A stretch of DNA of 64,000 nucleotides, taken from the NCBI GenBank assembly GCA_019916065.1, contig CM034241.1:6239920-6303919 (forward strand), written 5' to 3'. Below are positions 44,972 through 56,033 of the stretch, one piece after another (positions within the stretch are counted from its first letter, which is position 1; the number at the start of each line of letters is the position of its first letter). The DNA comes from Vitellaria paradoxa (lineage: Eukaryota > Streptophyta > Magnoliopsida > Ericales > Sapotaceae). The position numbers were made by a program, and so were the translations under genes. Under the pieces are notes generated by a model. It was not told the DNA's origin. It saw only the letters and a list, made by a program, of their open reading frames with translations, and made no database searches.

Positions 44972-45015
44972 AAAGGACATAGCCATAGTCGAGAGAAATA
45001 CAACCGGTGCGGACG

Positions 45016-46788
45016 ATGACGGGTGGAGATAGCTCTACAGGAGATGGGTTACTGCAACGGAAAACAATCTCTCCCTATAACATAACCTCACTTGATAATC
45101 CAGGTTTTCTAATTACTCAAGTTCAATTAAAAGGAGAAAATTATGATGAGTGGGCGCGTTCGTTCCGAACCGCCTTGAGAGCCCGGAAGAAATTTGGGTT
45201 CATCGATGGAACAATCAAGCGCCCTGATGAAAAGTCAAGCGATCTTGAAGATTGGTGGACAATCAACTCGTTGTTGGTGTCCTGGATCAGAAACAGCATC
45301 GAACCGACGCTACGTTCCACCATTACTCATGTAGAAGTAGCACAAGACCTTTGGAACGATATAAAGGATCGTTTCTCCATTACCAATGGACCACGAATTC
45401 AACAAATAAAATCTGATCTTGCAGACTGCAAGCAGAGGGGAATGACCATAGTGGACTACTATGGGAGACTCAAACAACTTTGGGATGAATTAGGAAATTT
45501 TGAACAAGCGCCGACGTGCAAGTGCGGCAAGTGTACTTGTGATCTTGGCTCGGTTTTGGAGAAGAGAAGAGAAGAAGAAAAAGTTCATCTATTTCTCATG
45601 GGATTGGATGAAACCATGTACGGAACGGTGAGATCAAACATTTTGGCTCAAGATCCGTTGTCGAATCTAAACAAGGTGTACTCGATCCTCATTCAAGAGG
45701 AGCGAGTTAAAACAATTGCTCGTGGCAAGGAGGAACGTGGAGAGATCATGGCTCTCGCGACTAGGGCTCGAACCGATGGGAAAGAAAAATCTATGGTGTG
45801 TTCACACTACAAGAGGACGGGGCATGATGCTGAAAATTGCTTCGCTTTAATCGGGTACCCAGATTGGTGGGGCGACAGACCCAGAGTAGATGGAAATAGT
45901 GGTGGTCGAAGCAAGGAGCAATCGATAGGACGAGGAAGAGGACGTGGGACCAGAGGTCAAGCACGAGCGCACGCTGTGCAGACTGGACCTGCTGCGCCTA
46001 CTGCTGCTGGATCGACAACAGACACCGAGACGCCTCCCTTACCCGGACTGAGCACAGAGCAGTGGCAATCTCTTCTCCAGATGTTGACCCGGTCGAAACC
46101 CGTCACAACCGAGAAGATGACCGGTAAGTGTTGGATCATTGATACGGGAGCTTCCAATCACATGACAGGTATGATTGACAATCTTCAGGATGTCAAGGAG
46201 ATCGCTCAATGTCCTGTGGGATTGCCAGACGGAAATAATGCTACAGCGACCAAAGTGGGGGCGATTCCACTGACAAAACACCTTTGCTTAAAAAATGTTC
46301 TTTATGTGCCTGGACTAAATTGCAATTTAATTTCCGTGTCGCAATTAACTGATCATTATAATTGTTTTATCCAATTCACTGACTCATTGTGTGTTATACA
46401 GGACCGCACTTCGAGGATGCCGATTGGTGCGGGTGAACGACGGGACGGACTTTACTATTTCCGGGGTGTGTCGCGGGAGCAAGCACTGAAAATGGAACAC
46501 GTGACATCTCTTGATCTCTGGCACAAACGTTTGGGTCATCCTTCCTTGCAAGTGACCAAGTTAGTTCCCGTAGTTAGTTCTAAGGAGCATAATAGTAGTT
46601 TAACTAGAAATTGTGATGTTTGCCAACAAGCAAAACACAGTAGGGATAAATTTCCCGTTAGTGACAATAAAGCATCGAGGATTTTTGAACTTGTTCATTG
46701 TGATTTGTGGGGTCCTTATAGAACAACTTCCTCTTGTGGAGCTTCTTATTTTTTGGCAATAGTTGATGATTTTTCCCGTGCTGTATAG
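45016..46788 (+). pseudogene. Copia gag, protease and integrase N-terminal part
   Basis: Gag starts MTGGDSSTGDG and contains YDEWARSFRTAL. The zinc knuckle reads CSHYKRTGHDAENC, in which the second Cys is Tyr. Protease has CWIIDTGASNHMTG. The integrase zinc region has LWHKRLGHPS and CDVCQQAKHS, and the first catalytic Asp is in HCDLWGPY. TAG 46786-46788 replaces a Trp codon. It is open for 591 codons to that point. Confidence 0.92.
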
Positions 46789-47532
46789 ATTTATCTGCTT
46801 GTTGATAAGACAGAAGTTGCTCATGCAATGAAAATGTTTTTCTCAATGGTTGAAAGACAGTTTGACAAACATGTTAAAATTGTTAGAAGTGATAATGGGA
46901 CTGAATTTACTTGCATGAAACAGTATTTTCTAGACCAAGGACTAATATTTCAAACTTCGTGTGCGGGAACACCACAACAGAATGGGAGGGTAGAAAGGAA
47001 GCATCAACATATCCTGAATGTAGCCCGGGCAATTCGTTTTCAGGGATGTCTTCCTCTTAAATTTTGGGGGGAGTGTATTTTGTCAGCTGGGTATTTGATA
47101 AATAGGACTCCATCCTCTGTTTTGCACGGAAAGACACCATATAGTGTTTTGTATGAAAAAAACCCTAACTATGACCACTTGCGAGTTTTGGGTTCATTGT
47201 GCTATGCTCATGTGAAGACAGGGGACAAGTTTGCAAGTAGGAGTCGTCGATGTGTGTTTGTTGGGTACCCATATGGGAAAAAGGGTTGGAAATTGTATGA
47301 CTTGGAAAAACATACTTTCCTGGTTTCTCGGGATGTGGTATTTTCGGAGAATGTGTTTCCCTTTATGGAAGACGATGGTGCCATTGATAATGGTGTGGGG
47401 CCTGTTGAGGTCGTCAATGATGAATCTGGGATGGAATCGATCCTCGGAGCAAGGGGGCAGCAAGGAGCTTGTTGCGGACACCTCTGTCACACAACACCTC
47501 TCTGTCGATGCTGCTGGGCAGGACGCAAGTGA
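46789..47532 (+). pseudogene. Copia integrase core
   Basis: Same frame as gag. It has the second Asp (VRSDNGTEF) and the Glu (QQNGRVERKHQ) of the DDE triad. After about 47440 the frame is lost, at or near a G run, and the true continuation is one frame over (GSKELVADTS). Confidence 0.88.
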
Positions 47533-48781
47533 CGGGCCGAATGCCCAGGTGCCGAGAGGACCTGATCAGGATGATAATTTGGGTCGTGGTCACCGACGGA
47601 AAGAGGTTTCGGTTCGATTACGTGATTATGTTACGCACACCATACGGAAATTAAGTCCACCCGTACAATCACCTTCATCACGGCATTTCTCAGGTACTCC
47701 CTACCCTATAGCACACTATGTGAATTGTGATAGTTTTTCCTTGCGACACCGAAATTTTCTTGCAGCTCTCATAGCGGAGCATGAGCCGGTACATTACTCA
47801 CAAGCCGTGAAAGATAGTCGCTGGAGGGAAGCTATGCAGCGTGAAATTAAGGCTCTTGAGGATAATGCGACGTGGGTCGTTGCAGACCTGCCTGCAGGAA
47901 AGAAAGCCCTCGGATGCAAATGGGTGTATAAAATAAAATACAATTCAGATGGGACCGTTGAAAGATTGAAGGCTCGGCTGGTCATCTTGGGCAACCATCA
48001 AATTGAAGGGATCGATTACACGGAGACCTTTGCCCTGGTAGCCAATATGGTTACAGTGAGGGTCTTCCTAGCTGTGGCTGCTGCGATGAATTGAGAGGTA
48101 CATCAGATGGACGTTCACAATGCGTTTCTTCATGGTGATCTTCATGAGGAGGTCTACATGAAGTTGCCTCCAGGATTTCAAGTCAAGGATCCGGAGAAGG
48201 TATGTCGGCTACGGAAATCGCTATATGGGTTGAAACAGGCTCCCCGGTGTTGGTTCGCGAAGTTGTCGGCAGCTTTGAAGACTTATGGGTTTCAGCAGTC
48301 CTATTCGGACTACTCCTTGTTTACTTTGAAGAATGGGGCGACTCGACTGAATGTATTGGTTTATGTCAATGACCTTATTATCTCCGGAAACCATCCGAAT
48401 GCCATACAGAAGTTTAAGTCGTATCTCAGTGATTGTTTTCACATGAAGAATCTGGGTCTTTTGAAGTATTTTTTGGGGGTTGAAGTGGCACGCGGACCTG
48501 ATGGGATCATCCTTTGCCAGCGCAAGTATGCGCTTGATATCATTTCCGAAGCAGGTTTGTTAGGCGCCCGCCCGGCTGCCGTACCCATCGAGCAGAACCA
48601 ACGGCTTGCATTGTCAACGAGCAAGGAACTTGATGATCCAGAATCTTATCGACGCTTGGTGGGACGACTGATTTACCTATGTTTCACTAGACCTGACATA
48701 AGCTACAGTGTGCATGTATTATCTCAATTTATGCACCATCCCCGGGCGGACCATTGGGATGCAGCTTTGCGGGTGGTTTGA
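47440..48781 (+). pseudogene. Copia reverse transcriptase, active site YVND
   Basis: Reads KALGCKWVYKIKY, RLVILGNHQIEG, TGA 48092-48094 at a Trp place, MDVHNAFLHGDL, SLYGLKQAPRCW, then the catalytic box LVYVNDLIISG. The first Asp of YVDD is Asn (one G-to-A step). It ends at TGA 48779-48781 (an Arg place). It is not a working polymerase. Confidence 0.92.
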
Positions 48782-49318
48782 TACCTGAAGGGTAGTCCGG
48801 GCCAAGGCATTTAGTTGAGTAGCAAGTGTGACTTGCAACTACATGGGTGGTGTGACGCTGACTGGGCTGGTTGCCCCTTAACTAGGCGTTCTCTTACTGG
48901 TTGGTTAGTGTTCTTGGGGGGTTCGCCAGTGTCGTGGAAGACAAATAAGCAACATACCGTATCTCGTTCATCAGCAGAAGCGGAATACCGGTCGATGGCA
49001 ATGACTACGTGTGAGTTGAAATGGTTAAAAGCTGTTCTGTCTAGTCTCGGGGTGGTTCCTTCACGTCCTATGTCACTTCATTGTGATAGCCAGGCTGCCT
49101 TACACTTATCTCAGAATCCAGTGTTTCATGAACGAACTAAACACATCGAGGTCGATTGTCATTTTGTTCGTGACGAGGTCATTTCCGGGAACATTCAACC
49201 TGCCTACGTTCCGACGCATACTCAGCTCGCTGACATTTTCACAAAGGCGTTGGGCAAACGGCAGTATGAATATCTACTTCGCAAGTTGGGCATCCGGGAC
49301 CTTCATGCGCCAACTTGA
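48782..49318 (+). pseudogene. Copia RNase H
   Basis: After an extra stop (TAG 48812-48814) the frame is open: GWCDADWAGCP, SRSSAEAEYRSMA, LHCDSQAALHL, HIEVDCHFVRD, and LADIFTKALG near the end. This is a typical copia RNase H and end of pol, with stop TGA at 49316-49318. Confidence 0.92.
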
Positions 49319-49325
49319 GGGGGGG
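49316..49325 (+). other. Polypurine tract of copia element
   Basis: TGAGGGGGGG directly before the 3' LTR; it overlaps the pol stop codon. Confidence 0.75.
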
Positions 49326-49549
49326 TATTGTGAATATCTTGTAATATTGTATATTTTGGAAAGTATTTTTCTTGGTCAATATTGTATCTTGTGCTTAGGA
49401 GTGATTTTAGGAAGATTTTTAGGAAGGTTAGAATTTGCTAAGAATTGGGCACCTTTGCTTGTATATATATATATTGCAACGTACACTGTAAAGAAGATAA
49501 GAGATTGCAAAATCAAAGTATTCTTGCTTTTGCAAATTGGTAATTGATA
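49326..49549 (+). repeat. 3' LTR of copia element
   Basis: 224 bp, starting TATTGTGAAT and ending TAATTGATA, followed by CTCCA. Confidence 0.93.
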
Positions 49550-49586
49550 CTCCATACTATTCCATATACTGCCCTTTAATTCCACA

Positions 49587-50358
49587 ATGGCTTTCCAAAT
49601 CAAAGATCTTCATTTCGTTCTAATTCCTCTGATGTCCCAAGGCTATCTCATCCCCATGACGGACCTTGCAAAATTACTAGCGAGGCATGGGGTCACCGTT
49701 TCCATAATCACTACCCCATGCAACGCGACCAGATTCCAATCCACCATTGACAGATGCCACTGATCCAACTCAAAAAATCCAACTCCTCCGGGTCCCCTTT
49801 CCAAGCAAGGAGGCAGGATTGCCCCAAGGATGCGAAAACCTGGACGACCTCACTTCTTGAGATTTGCTCAGACAATTTTTCATGGCCACGTATTTGCTAC
49901 AAGAACCGGTTGAAAAACTGGTCGCGGCGTTACAACCGCCGCCCAGCTGCGTCATCACCACCAGCGCGCTTCCCTGGACTTCCAACGTCGCGCTGAATTT
50001 GGACATACCGCGGTTTCTCTTCCAGCACATTTCTACCTTTGCGCTATCATGCGCTCACCGCATTTGTTTCAGCGGGGCGGACGAGAGCACCGCCTCTGAT
50101 ACGGAACGGTTTTTAGTCCCCGGTGTGCCCGACACGGTTCGAATCAGCAGAGCCTAGTTGCCGGATGTGGTCAGGAGAAACTCGGACGACATGAAAGGCA
50201 CCATGAACCAGATTAAAGAGCCATTCTTACCTGAACATGACATTGTTCATTCGATACGTGCTTCACCGAGTTCTTCAGAAAAGCTCCTTGCAGGAGAATG
50301 GCTCTTACAGCCATGTCACTCCATGTTCATCTCTCCCCGTGGTGTTAGAGTGATGTAG
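49587..50358 (+). pseudogene. UGT pseudogene E, sister of UGT D
   Basis: The start MAFQIKDLHF is the same as UGT D. After codon 58 a 9-bp insertion brings TGA (49761-49763), followed by a net one-base shift. Further stops are TGA 49858-49860 and TAG 50155-50157. After IKEP a deletion of about 775 bp removes the whole PSPG box, and the tail rejoins at the equivalent of 34812. Where readable it has Tyr at the His place (SQGYLIPM) and Thr at the Asp place (VITTSALPW), as in UGT D. The copia element separates the coding part from its leader by insertion 37 bp before the ATG. Confidence 0.92.
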
Positions 50359-50721
50359 GCTAAAAATTAAAATAGTTTCCCACTGCCTTATACATTCATC
50401 AAAAAAGTCATGCATATTTAGATTTATTTAGAATATATCTTAAAAATCATATTTAGATTTTTTTGAAATATATTTTTTAGTTTAGTGCTTAGGAATTTTT
50501 TTTTAAATTAATAGTTATTTTATTTCTTGATTTTTATGTTATTTTGTTTCCTAATTTTAATGCTAACTTTTTTTATTTAATAAGTTGTAAATTTTTATGA
50601 CTTATTAGATTTTGGGTATTAATTATGTTTAATTAGAGAAGCTTTCAAAGGCATCTCAATCTCTCGATTCATCATCGAGTCAAGACAAGCTCCTTCTTAG
50701 TACAGTATTACTTCTTAGACT
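50359..50721. other. Near 3' flank of pseudogene E
   Basis: No gene is seen. It holds the first of several copies of the former gene end (CATCGAGTCAAGACAAGCT, about 50672). Confidence 0.45.
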
Positions 50722-50877
50722 AAGACACCGTTTGGTGTACTAAAAAATAAAAAAAATTCTGAAATATTCTAAAAATCTTTAAAAGTTATTCATTTTTTAT
50801 TTCACTGTACGAATTATGAATCCACAATTTATTTTATTTTATTTTATCTCACTTTTTATCACTCAAAACACACTCTA
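50722..50877. mobile_element. Short MITE, relative of 2187-2553
   Basis: Starts CACCGTTTGG and ends CTCAAAACACACTC. The inverse reads GAGTGTGTTTTGAGTGATAA and then CAGTGAAATAAAAAATGAAT, as in the 2187 family. Confidence 0.55.
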
Positions 50878-51180
50878 AATATCTGCTCAACCTCTAAATC
50901 TTTTGATGGCTTTCGCCTTGCTTCATCGAGTCAAGACAAGTTGCTTCTTACTACATTATTGATTTTTAGTCACCGTTTGAGGGAAAAAAAAAAAAAAAAA
51001 AGTTAGTAGCCCAGTTTTTTTATCACTCAAAACACACTCTAAATATCTGCTCAACCTCTAAATCTTTTGATGGCTTTCGCCTTGCTTCATCGAGTCAGGA
51101 CAAGCTGCTTCTTACTACATTATTGATTTTTAGTCACCGTTTGAGGGGAAAAAAAAAGTTAGTAGCCCAATTTTTCTATC
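50853..51180. repeat. 164-bp tandem duplication behind pseudogene E
   Basis: Units start at about 50853 and 51017. They share TATCACTCAAAACACACTCT, TGGCTTTCGCCTTGCTTCAT and TCACCGTTTGAGGG. Each unit carries a copy of the old gene-end text (GAGTCARGACAAGYTGCTTC). Confidence 0.85.
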
Positions 51181-52149
51181 TATTAGGTATTATTTGATTT
51201 GTTTTTCTATTTTTTATTTTTTATTTATATTTTTTATTTTTTATTTTAACCTCATTTGTTATTTTGCGCTTTTGAAAATATGAAAAATAGCTCAAAACGT
51301 TTTTAGTCACTTGTATTTAAAAAATTTGTTTTATAAAATAGAAAATATGTTTACACATAAAATAAAAAATGACAAAAAATCGTTTTGATTGTTTTTGATG
51401 CAAAACAAAAAAAATCTCAAAATAAAAAAGAGCATTTTCTCTTTCCTGATTTTGAGATTTTTAAAATATAAAACACATAAAACAAAAAAATAAATCAAAT
51501 ACCACCTTAGTTTTTTGGTTTTTTTGAAAAAAAAAACTAAATTTATCTTTTTACATTTTAGAATTTTTTTAAATCATAAACAACAAATATGTCAAATTAA
51601 CAAATAACTAAAAAGTTAACTATTAAAAAACTATTTTTTCCTTCTAAGTATCAAAAAGAAAAAAAATACAACTTTTTCGTAATTAGTTAGTTAGTAATTA
51701 GTTAAAAAATTTAATTTTTTTTCTTTCTAAACTCAGCCTTAGACTAAATATCTACTCTCGGACTAAATATCTGCTCAACCTCTCAATCTTTCGACAGTTT
51801 CCGCTTTGCATCATCGAGTCAGGATCCTTAAAAATTTGATTCTTAATACACTATTGGTCCAACTCAAAAATAATTTGATTCTTAAAGGTTTGATTGTCAA
51901 CTTTTTTTTCCCGCTTTCTCTTCCTTTACTTCTTGTTGTTTTAATTAATCCGAGAGAACTTCTCGGGATTTGAAAATTTGGTTCATGATAAAGGTCTGCT
52001 TATAAATATTGTTCATAATAAAGGTCTGCTTATAAATATTGCTGTTGTTTTGAGGAAGCAATAAAAGCTGTTAAAGAGTTCCTGATCAATTTGATTTACA
52101 ACAGAGTTTGATAGTAATACCTTGCTCGTTCCATGTGATCATAGTAGGT
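51181..52149. other. Far 3' flank of pseudogene E
   Basis: AT-rich. It contains another gene-end copy (about 51785-51815), and 51830-51990 matches the UGT D flank at 34970-35110. A 32-bp stretch (TTCATxATAAAGGTCTGCTTATAAATATTG) is repeated at about 51985 and 52013. Confidence 0.5.
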
Positions 52150-52395
52150 GCCGTTTTGTTGTAAAAAAAAGTGAAATTTTTAATAATTTTTAGTAATTAA
52201 AATTTTTGGTACATGTAGTAAAAAAATTGAAGAAATTTTGAAACAACTTTTAAAAATTTTTGGTAGCTTGTGATTGTTTGGCAAAAGGTTTAAAAAATTA
52301 TGAACAACTTTTGGTGGTGTTGACAAACACCAAAATAAGCAAAGGTTGCCATTTTTTCTCCCTTTTGGGGGGGGAGGCAAACCAAATGGATCTTA
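52150..52395. mobile_element. MITE-like AT-rich repeat
   Basis: Same family as about 8920-9120 (TTTTTAATAATTTTTAGTAATT). Possible ends are GTGCCGTTTTG and CAAACCAAATGGATC. No target duplication is confirmed. Confidence 0.4.
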
Positions 52396-52497
52396 AATCA
52401 AACTACTCACATAATTAATTGACTTTTGTGCAAAAAAAAATTGAGCATTTTAAACCTCATTTCGGAATTGCTCGCGAACTTCATTAATCTCTTATAT

Positions 52498-53000
52498 AAG
52501 TTGTATAATGGTCATTGTTATTTGTCCTAGCTCTAATTTATCAACTTTTGTATGTATGTTTCAATTTATACGATGATATTATTTATGAATGTCTTAATTG
52601 GTATTGTAAATTATATGTTGTTGATTATGATAAATAATTTAAAAAAAAGATTTCATAAATCAGACCTGGCCAATGGAAATGATTATGGAAATAAATTTGG
52701 TTAAATTCTTGGTGGTATTTGAATTAAAATGGCATAACAATTATACATTTTGACTATAACACTTGCAATTGAAATATAAAATGGAATGGACAACTAAACT
52801 TAGGGATGGGAACCCAGTCCTTTGTTTGAATTAGGGATGGTTCCCTTTTTAGTATGGCCACACATCTAGTGGCTTTGAATTTCTTTTTAGTGTGATAGAT
52901 GAGCATACCCCCATGGTTAGTAGGTTCCTAGAAAGGGCATCTTGGATTAGGGATTAGTAATCTTCAGTGCATGGATATGGGAGACCCTGGGAATACACCT
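52498..53000 (+). repeat. Direct repeat, left member
   Basis: Matches 63524-64000 in the same orientation over the whole available length (TATTATTTATGAATGTCTTAATT, then TTAGGGATTAGTAATxTTCAG). The two members bracket the inverted UGT block. The nature of the repeat is unknown; an old LTR is possible. Confidence 0.7.
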
Positions 53001-53455
53001 TGTTATTGGGTTGGGTTGGTTTGATGGACTGGCATATTACTATATTCATGATCAGGAAAATGTACTACTTCCAAGACTGGCATTAGATCGGAGGTTAGGA
53101 ATGATAATTGTACATCTTAACTCGATAAAACTTATATAATTTCACTTTGAAAGTAAATGCGCGTAATTAATACTTCATACTTATTTTATTCTGATTATCG
53201 TAATATCAGTTATTCATATTATTTACTGTGTTTTATAATTTTTAATTGTTGTATCTTTGCATGCCACATAGTCACAGTCACTACATAGACTCACTAGTGA
53301 GGGATTATAAGAGACCTATTTGTGAGGAACTCTAAATACGAGAGAGTGAAGCAGAATGTGAAATAAAGAAACAATACCTTCTGTTCCACATCACCTAGGT
53401 AGAGGAAGGAGGTTACATATATATAATACTCAACATCTATATAGAACAACGTGTT
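53001..53455. other. Unrecognised spacer
   Basis: No gene is seen. The last part (about 53375-53420, TTCCACATCACCTAGGTAGAGG) reads like the head of a SINE or TRIM joined to the 5S-like stretch that follows. Confidence 0.35.
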
Positions 53456-53556
53456 TTAAAGTCATGAGGATACTAAATTCGGTAGAAACTACAGAGTTAA
53501 GCATGCTCAAGCGAAACCAATATGGGCCAATATTAGGATGGGTGACCTCCTGTAAA
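53456..53556 (+). repeat. 5S rRNA-like remnant
   Basis: Reads CAGAGTTAAGCATGCTC, then TATTAGGATGGGTGACCTCCTG, in the order and spacing of the internal promoter and 3' half of 5S rRNA. The start is degraded and a few bases are added. Possible sources are a 5S pseudogene, a 5S-bearing TRIM LTR, or a 5S-derived SINE. Confidence 0.65.
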
Positions 53557-54046
53557 GCTACTAACCAAACGCAAAATAGAAATATTATACTGTGTAGATG
53601 CGAGTCGTTATAAATATAATAGCATGCCCACATTATTTAGGCATCCTAAGAAGCCTAATTGTTAGGTTTAGTAGCTCACAACTTCCTAGAAAATATTTTT
53701 CGAGTGATAATATGATTGTAGCAGCTGCTGTTCAAGGATTTGTTTGCAGACTACTAGTCATATATTCTATGCCTAATTATGGTTATTATATTGTAATTAT
53801 ACTTATTGTAATTATTATAAATTTAATGATTGATTGTAAAATTATTTTCATTTAGTAATGTATAAATTCAAATTATTTATTTTAGATGGGTTTGAGGGAC
53901 ATATTAGTAACTATGATTTTTTTATTAATATGTATAAACCTAGTACTTGACTTACCTTGACCTCTAAAATAAAATTTATTTTTATCTTGATTTAACTCAT
54001 CAAGCCAAAGTGACAATTTGGGTTTTTGGTTTGCAAATCGTAATTA
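53557..54046. other. Spacer left of the inverted copy
   Basis: AT-rich sequence with no recognised gene or repeat. Confidence 0.35.
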
Positions 54047-54479
54047 GTTAATGTGTTTAAAACATATTAACTAATTGCATTATCAATTCAAAAAAATTAT
54101 TTAATTATTCAACCAATTACTAACTAATTAAATTATCAATTCTTAAATATTATTAAATTGCTACTAATTGATTTCATACCAAAGACTGCATCAACATGTG
54201 GACGATCAATTTGTTGAGTTTCGAGAGATACTTTTTGTTCTAAGTAAATACACATTACTTCTTTTTTTGTAAGACTATACATTCATTTATCCAATCAAAT
54301 GTTAAAAATCACAAAATTTATTATCTGTCACAATAATTAAAATTTGTGGGTTTGCTTAAGGTTACTACTTCTGACTTCATTCCAACGACACTCAAGCAGA
54401 TCTAAGTAACATGACAGCAGAAAATAAACAGTAAAAATTATTGCAAGCTTAAGTCCAAACTTCCTACAAATTGTACATT

Positions 54480-54639
54480 GTGTTCTTTGGTTGAGCTCTT
54501 TCTGTTGGATGATGTCTTCCATCAAGGATGTCATATTGAAGAAAGAAGAATCCCCTTCTTTCATTGCCTTCTCCAAGTACTTTTGCTCGGCCTCCCCCTT
54601 TTCCATGAAAATTTGCAATTTATCAAAAACAAATTCCAA
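54480..54639 (-). pseudogene. UGT fragment G, C-terminal end
   Basis: The minus strand reads EKAMKEGDSSFFNMTSLMEDIIQQ, the C-terminal helix of a UGT of type A. Where UGT A ends in TAA, this copy has CAA and the frame runs on through former 3' untranslated sequence to 54337. Nothing upstream of about residue -50 of the family remains. It is a relic without activity. Confidence 0.8.
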
Positions 54640-55692
54640 TCATATAATCAGTACGAATGTCTCTCCCTAAAAGATGTGACTCTATTAAGGGTATTCGGAA
54701 TCGTAAAAGTAAGTATAAACTTGTAAGAATTGTAATCTTGTAATTTGTATAGTGATTACAAATTTTAAATTTTGTAGAGATTTGTAAAATTTTGTAAAGA
54801 AATGTAAAATGGAGCAATAGGATTTGAACATGTGTAATGATAATTTTGGCATTAAAATTTGTTGAAGATTTATAGTATATGCTTTTTTTTTTTTTTTTTT
54901 ACGTCCTCAGGATGCCACTTGAAAGTCAAATTTTTAGTAATTTTTAATAATTTTTTGACAAAAATTAGTAGGTGAAATTTCTTAATATATTTGGTAAAAT
55001 ATATAAATTTTTAATAATTTTTAGGTGTTTCGTAAAACAAATAATTTTTTTAATAATGTTTAGCAAATTTATTTGATAAATATTTTAATAACTTTTAAAT
55101 TGAATTAAAGTAAAATGACAATTATAGCCTTCATCAACCTAGCAAAATTGATCACTATTGGTATTTTACTAAACACCTAAAATATAAAAAGTTTTTGTTT
55201 TTTTGCTTTTTTTTTTTTTTTGTTTTTCTCCTAATAGGGCTTAAATCATTCAAATATAAATTTCAATGTTTAAGATCTCAAATTATCATTTTTAACATTT
55301 ATAATAATTTTTGTTTTAGCAATTATTGGTAGAAGAAGGCCAACAATTTCTATATTTATTTAACTTTTTTTATTTGTTGATTCTGTAATCATCTCATAGT
55401 TACATTTTTCGTAATTTTTGTAAGTATATTATCGGTTTTTATTCTAGCGTTGAGACTAGAATCGGTCGTGGATTATTTTTGTATTTAATAATGTTGATAT
55501 TTTTAAAATTTACTATCTGTTACTTTCGAAGGATTTCGAAATTTCTGCTATTAGAATTATTCGTTTGACTGGCACAAAAATTAAGCCGTCTTTGAACGGG
55601 TAATTAAGTTGAGTCCTTGCACGCTAGTTGAATATAAAAATTAAGGGACAAAACAATTCTTAAGTTTCTTTGGTTTTGAATTGACTAGTCTC
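54640..55692. other. Spacer in the inverted copy
   Basis: No gene is seen. Bases 54790-54860 match copy 1 near 12340-12430. 54900-55230 is another copy of the AT-rich TTTTTAGTAATTTTT repeat. 55400-55690 matches about 11050-11330 inverted. Confidence 0.5.
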
Positions 55693-56020
55693 TGCTCCCA
55701 CGTCGGTAGTGGGGTGTGTGTGGTTCGTATAAATTCAATCGACAGACTAACTTTTTAAATTAGTTTGTTAACTTTGGTCTTCATAAAAAAAAAAAAAAAG
55801 TAAGTTTTGATTTCTCAGTATTAGTCCTCACTATCTCTGATAAGCTGCTTTACAATTTAGGCTTTAGATCTAAAGAGATCCCTGATGGGTTCTTTGGGAG
55901 TTTACTCTCACATCAGAAGTTGGGTGTGTGTGTATATTTCATATAACCTCAGTCAGTAAATCAACTTTTTGAGTTGATTTGTTGAATTTGATCTTCATAA
56001 AAAAAAAAAAAAAAAAAAAA
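55693..56020 (+). mobile_element. Dimeric SINE-like insertion, A-tailed
   Basis: A 328-bp insertion lies between ATTGACTAGTCTC (55680-55692) and ATTGACTACTCTC (56021-56033), a 13-bp duplication with one change. It has two related ends, each reading GTTGGTCTTCATA-type text before poly(A): a first tail at about 55786-55799 and a second of 20 at the right edge. It contains CCCACGTCGG/CACATCAGAAG and GTGTGTGTG motifs as in 11476-11815. Copies 1 and 2 lack it. Confidence 0.7.
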
Positions 56021-56033
56021 ATTGACTACTCTC

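Larger units (their letters stand above)
44736..49549 (+). mobile_element. Ty1/copia LTR retrotransposon, very young
   Basis: Complete 4814-bp element: 224-bp LTRs differing at only two sites, target duplication CTCCA (44731-44735 and 49550-49554), a primer site adjacent to the LTR, a purine tract, and gag, protease, integrase, RT, RNase H in copia order. The LTR ends are TATTG...TGATA, not TG...CA; paralogue UGT D shows the uninterrupted target. Despite its youth the frame has four stops, one frameshift and a damaged RT active site. It sits in the leader of pseudogene E. Confidence 0.95.
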
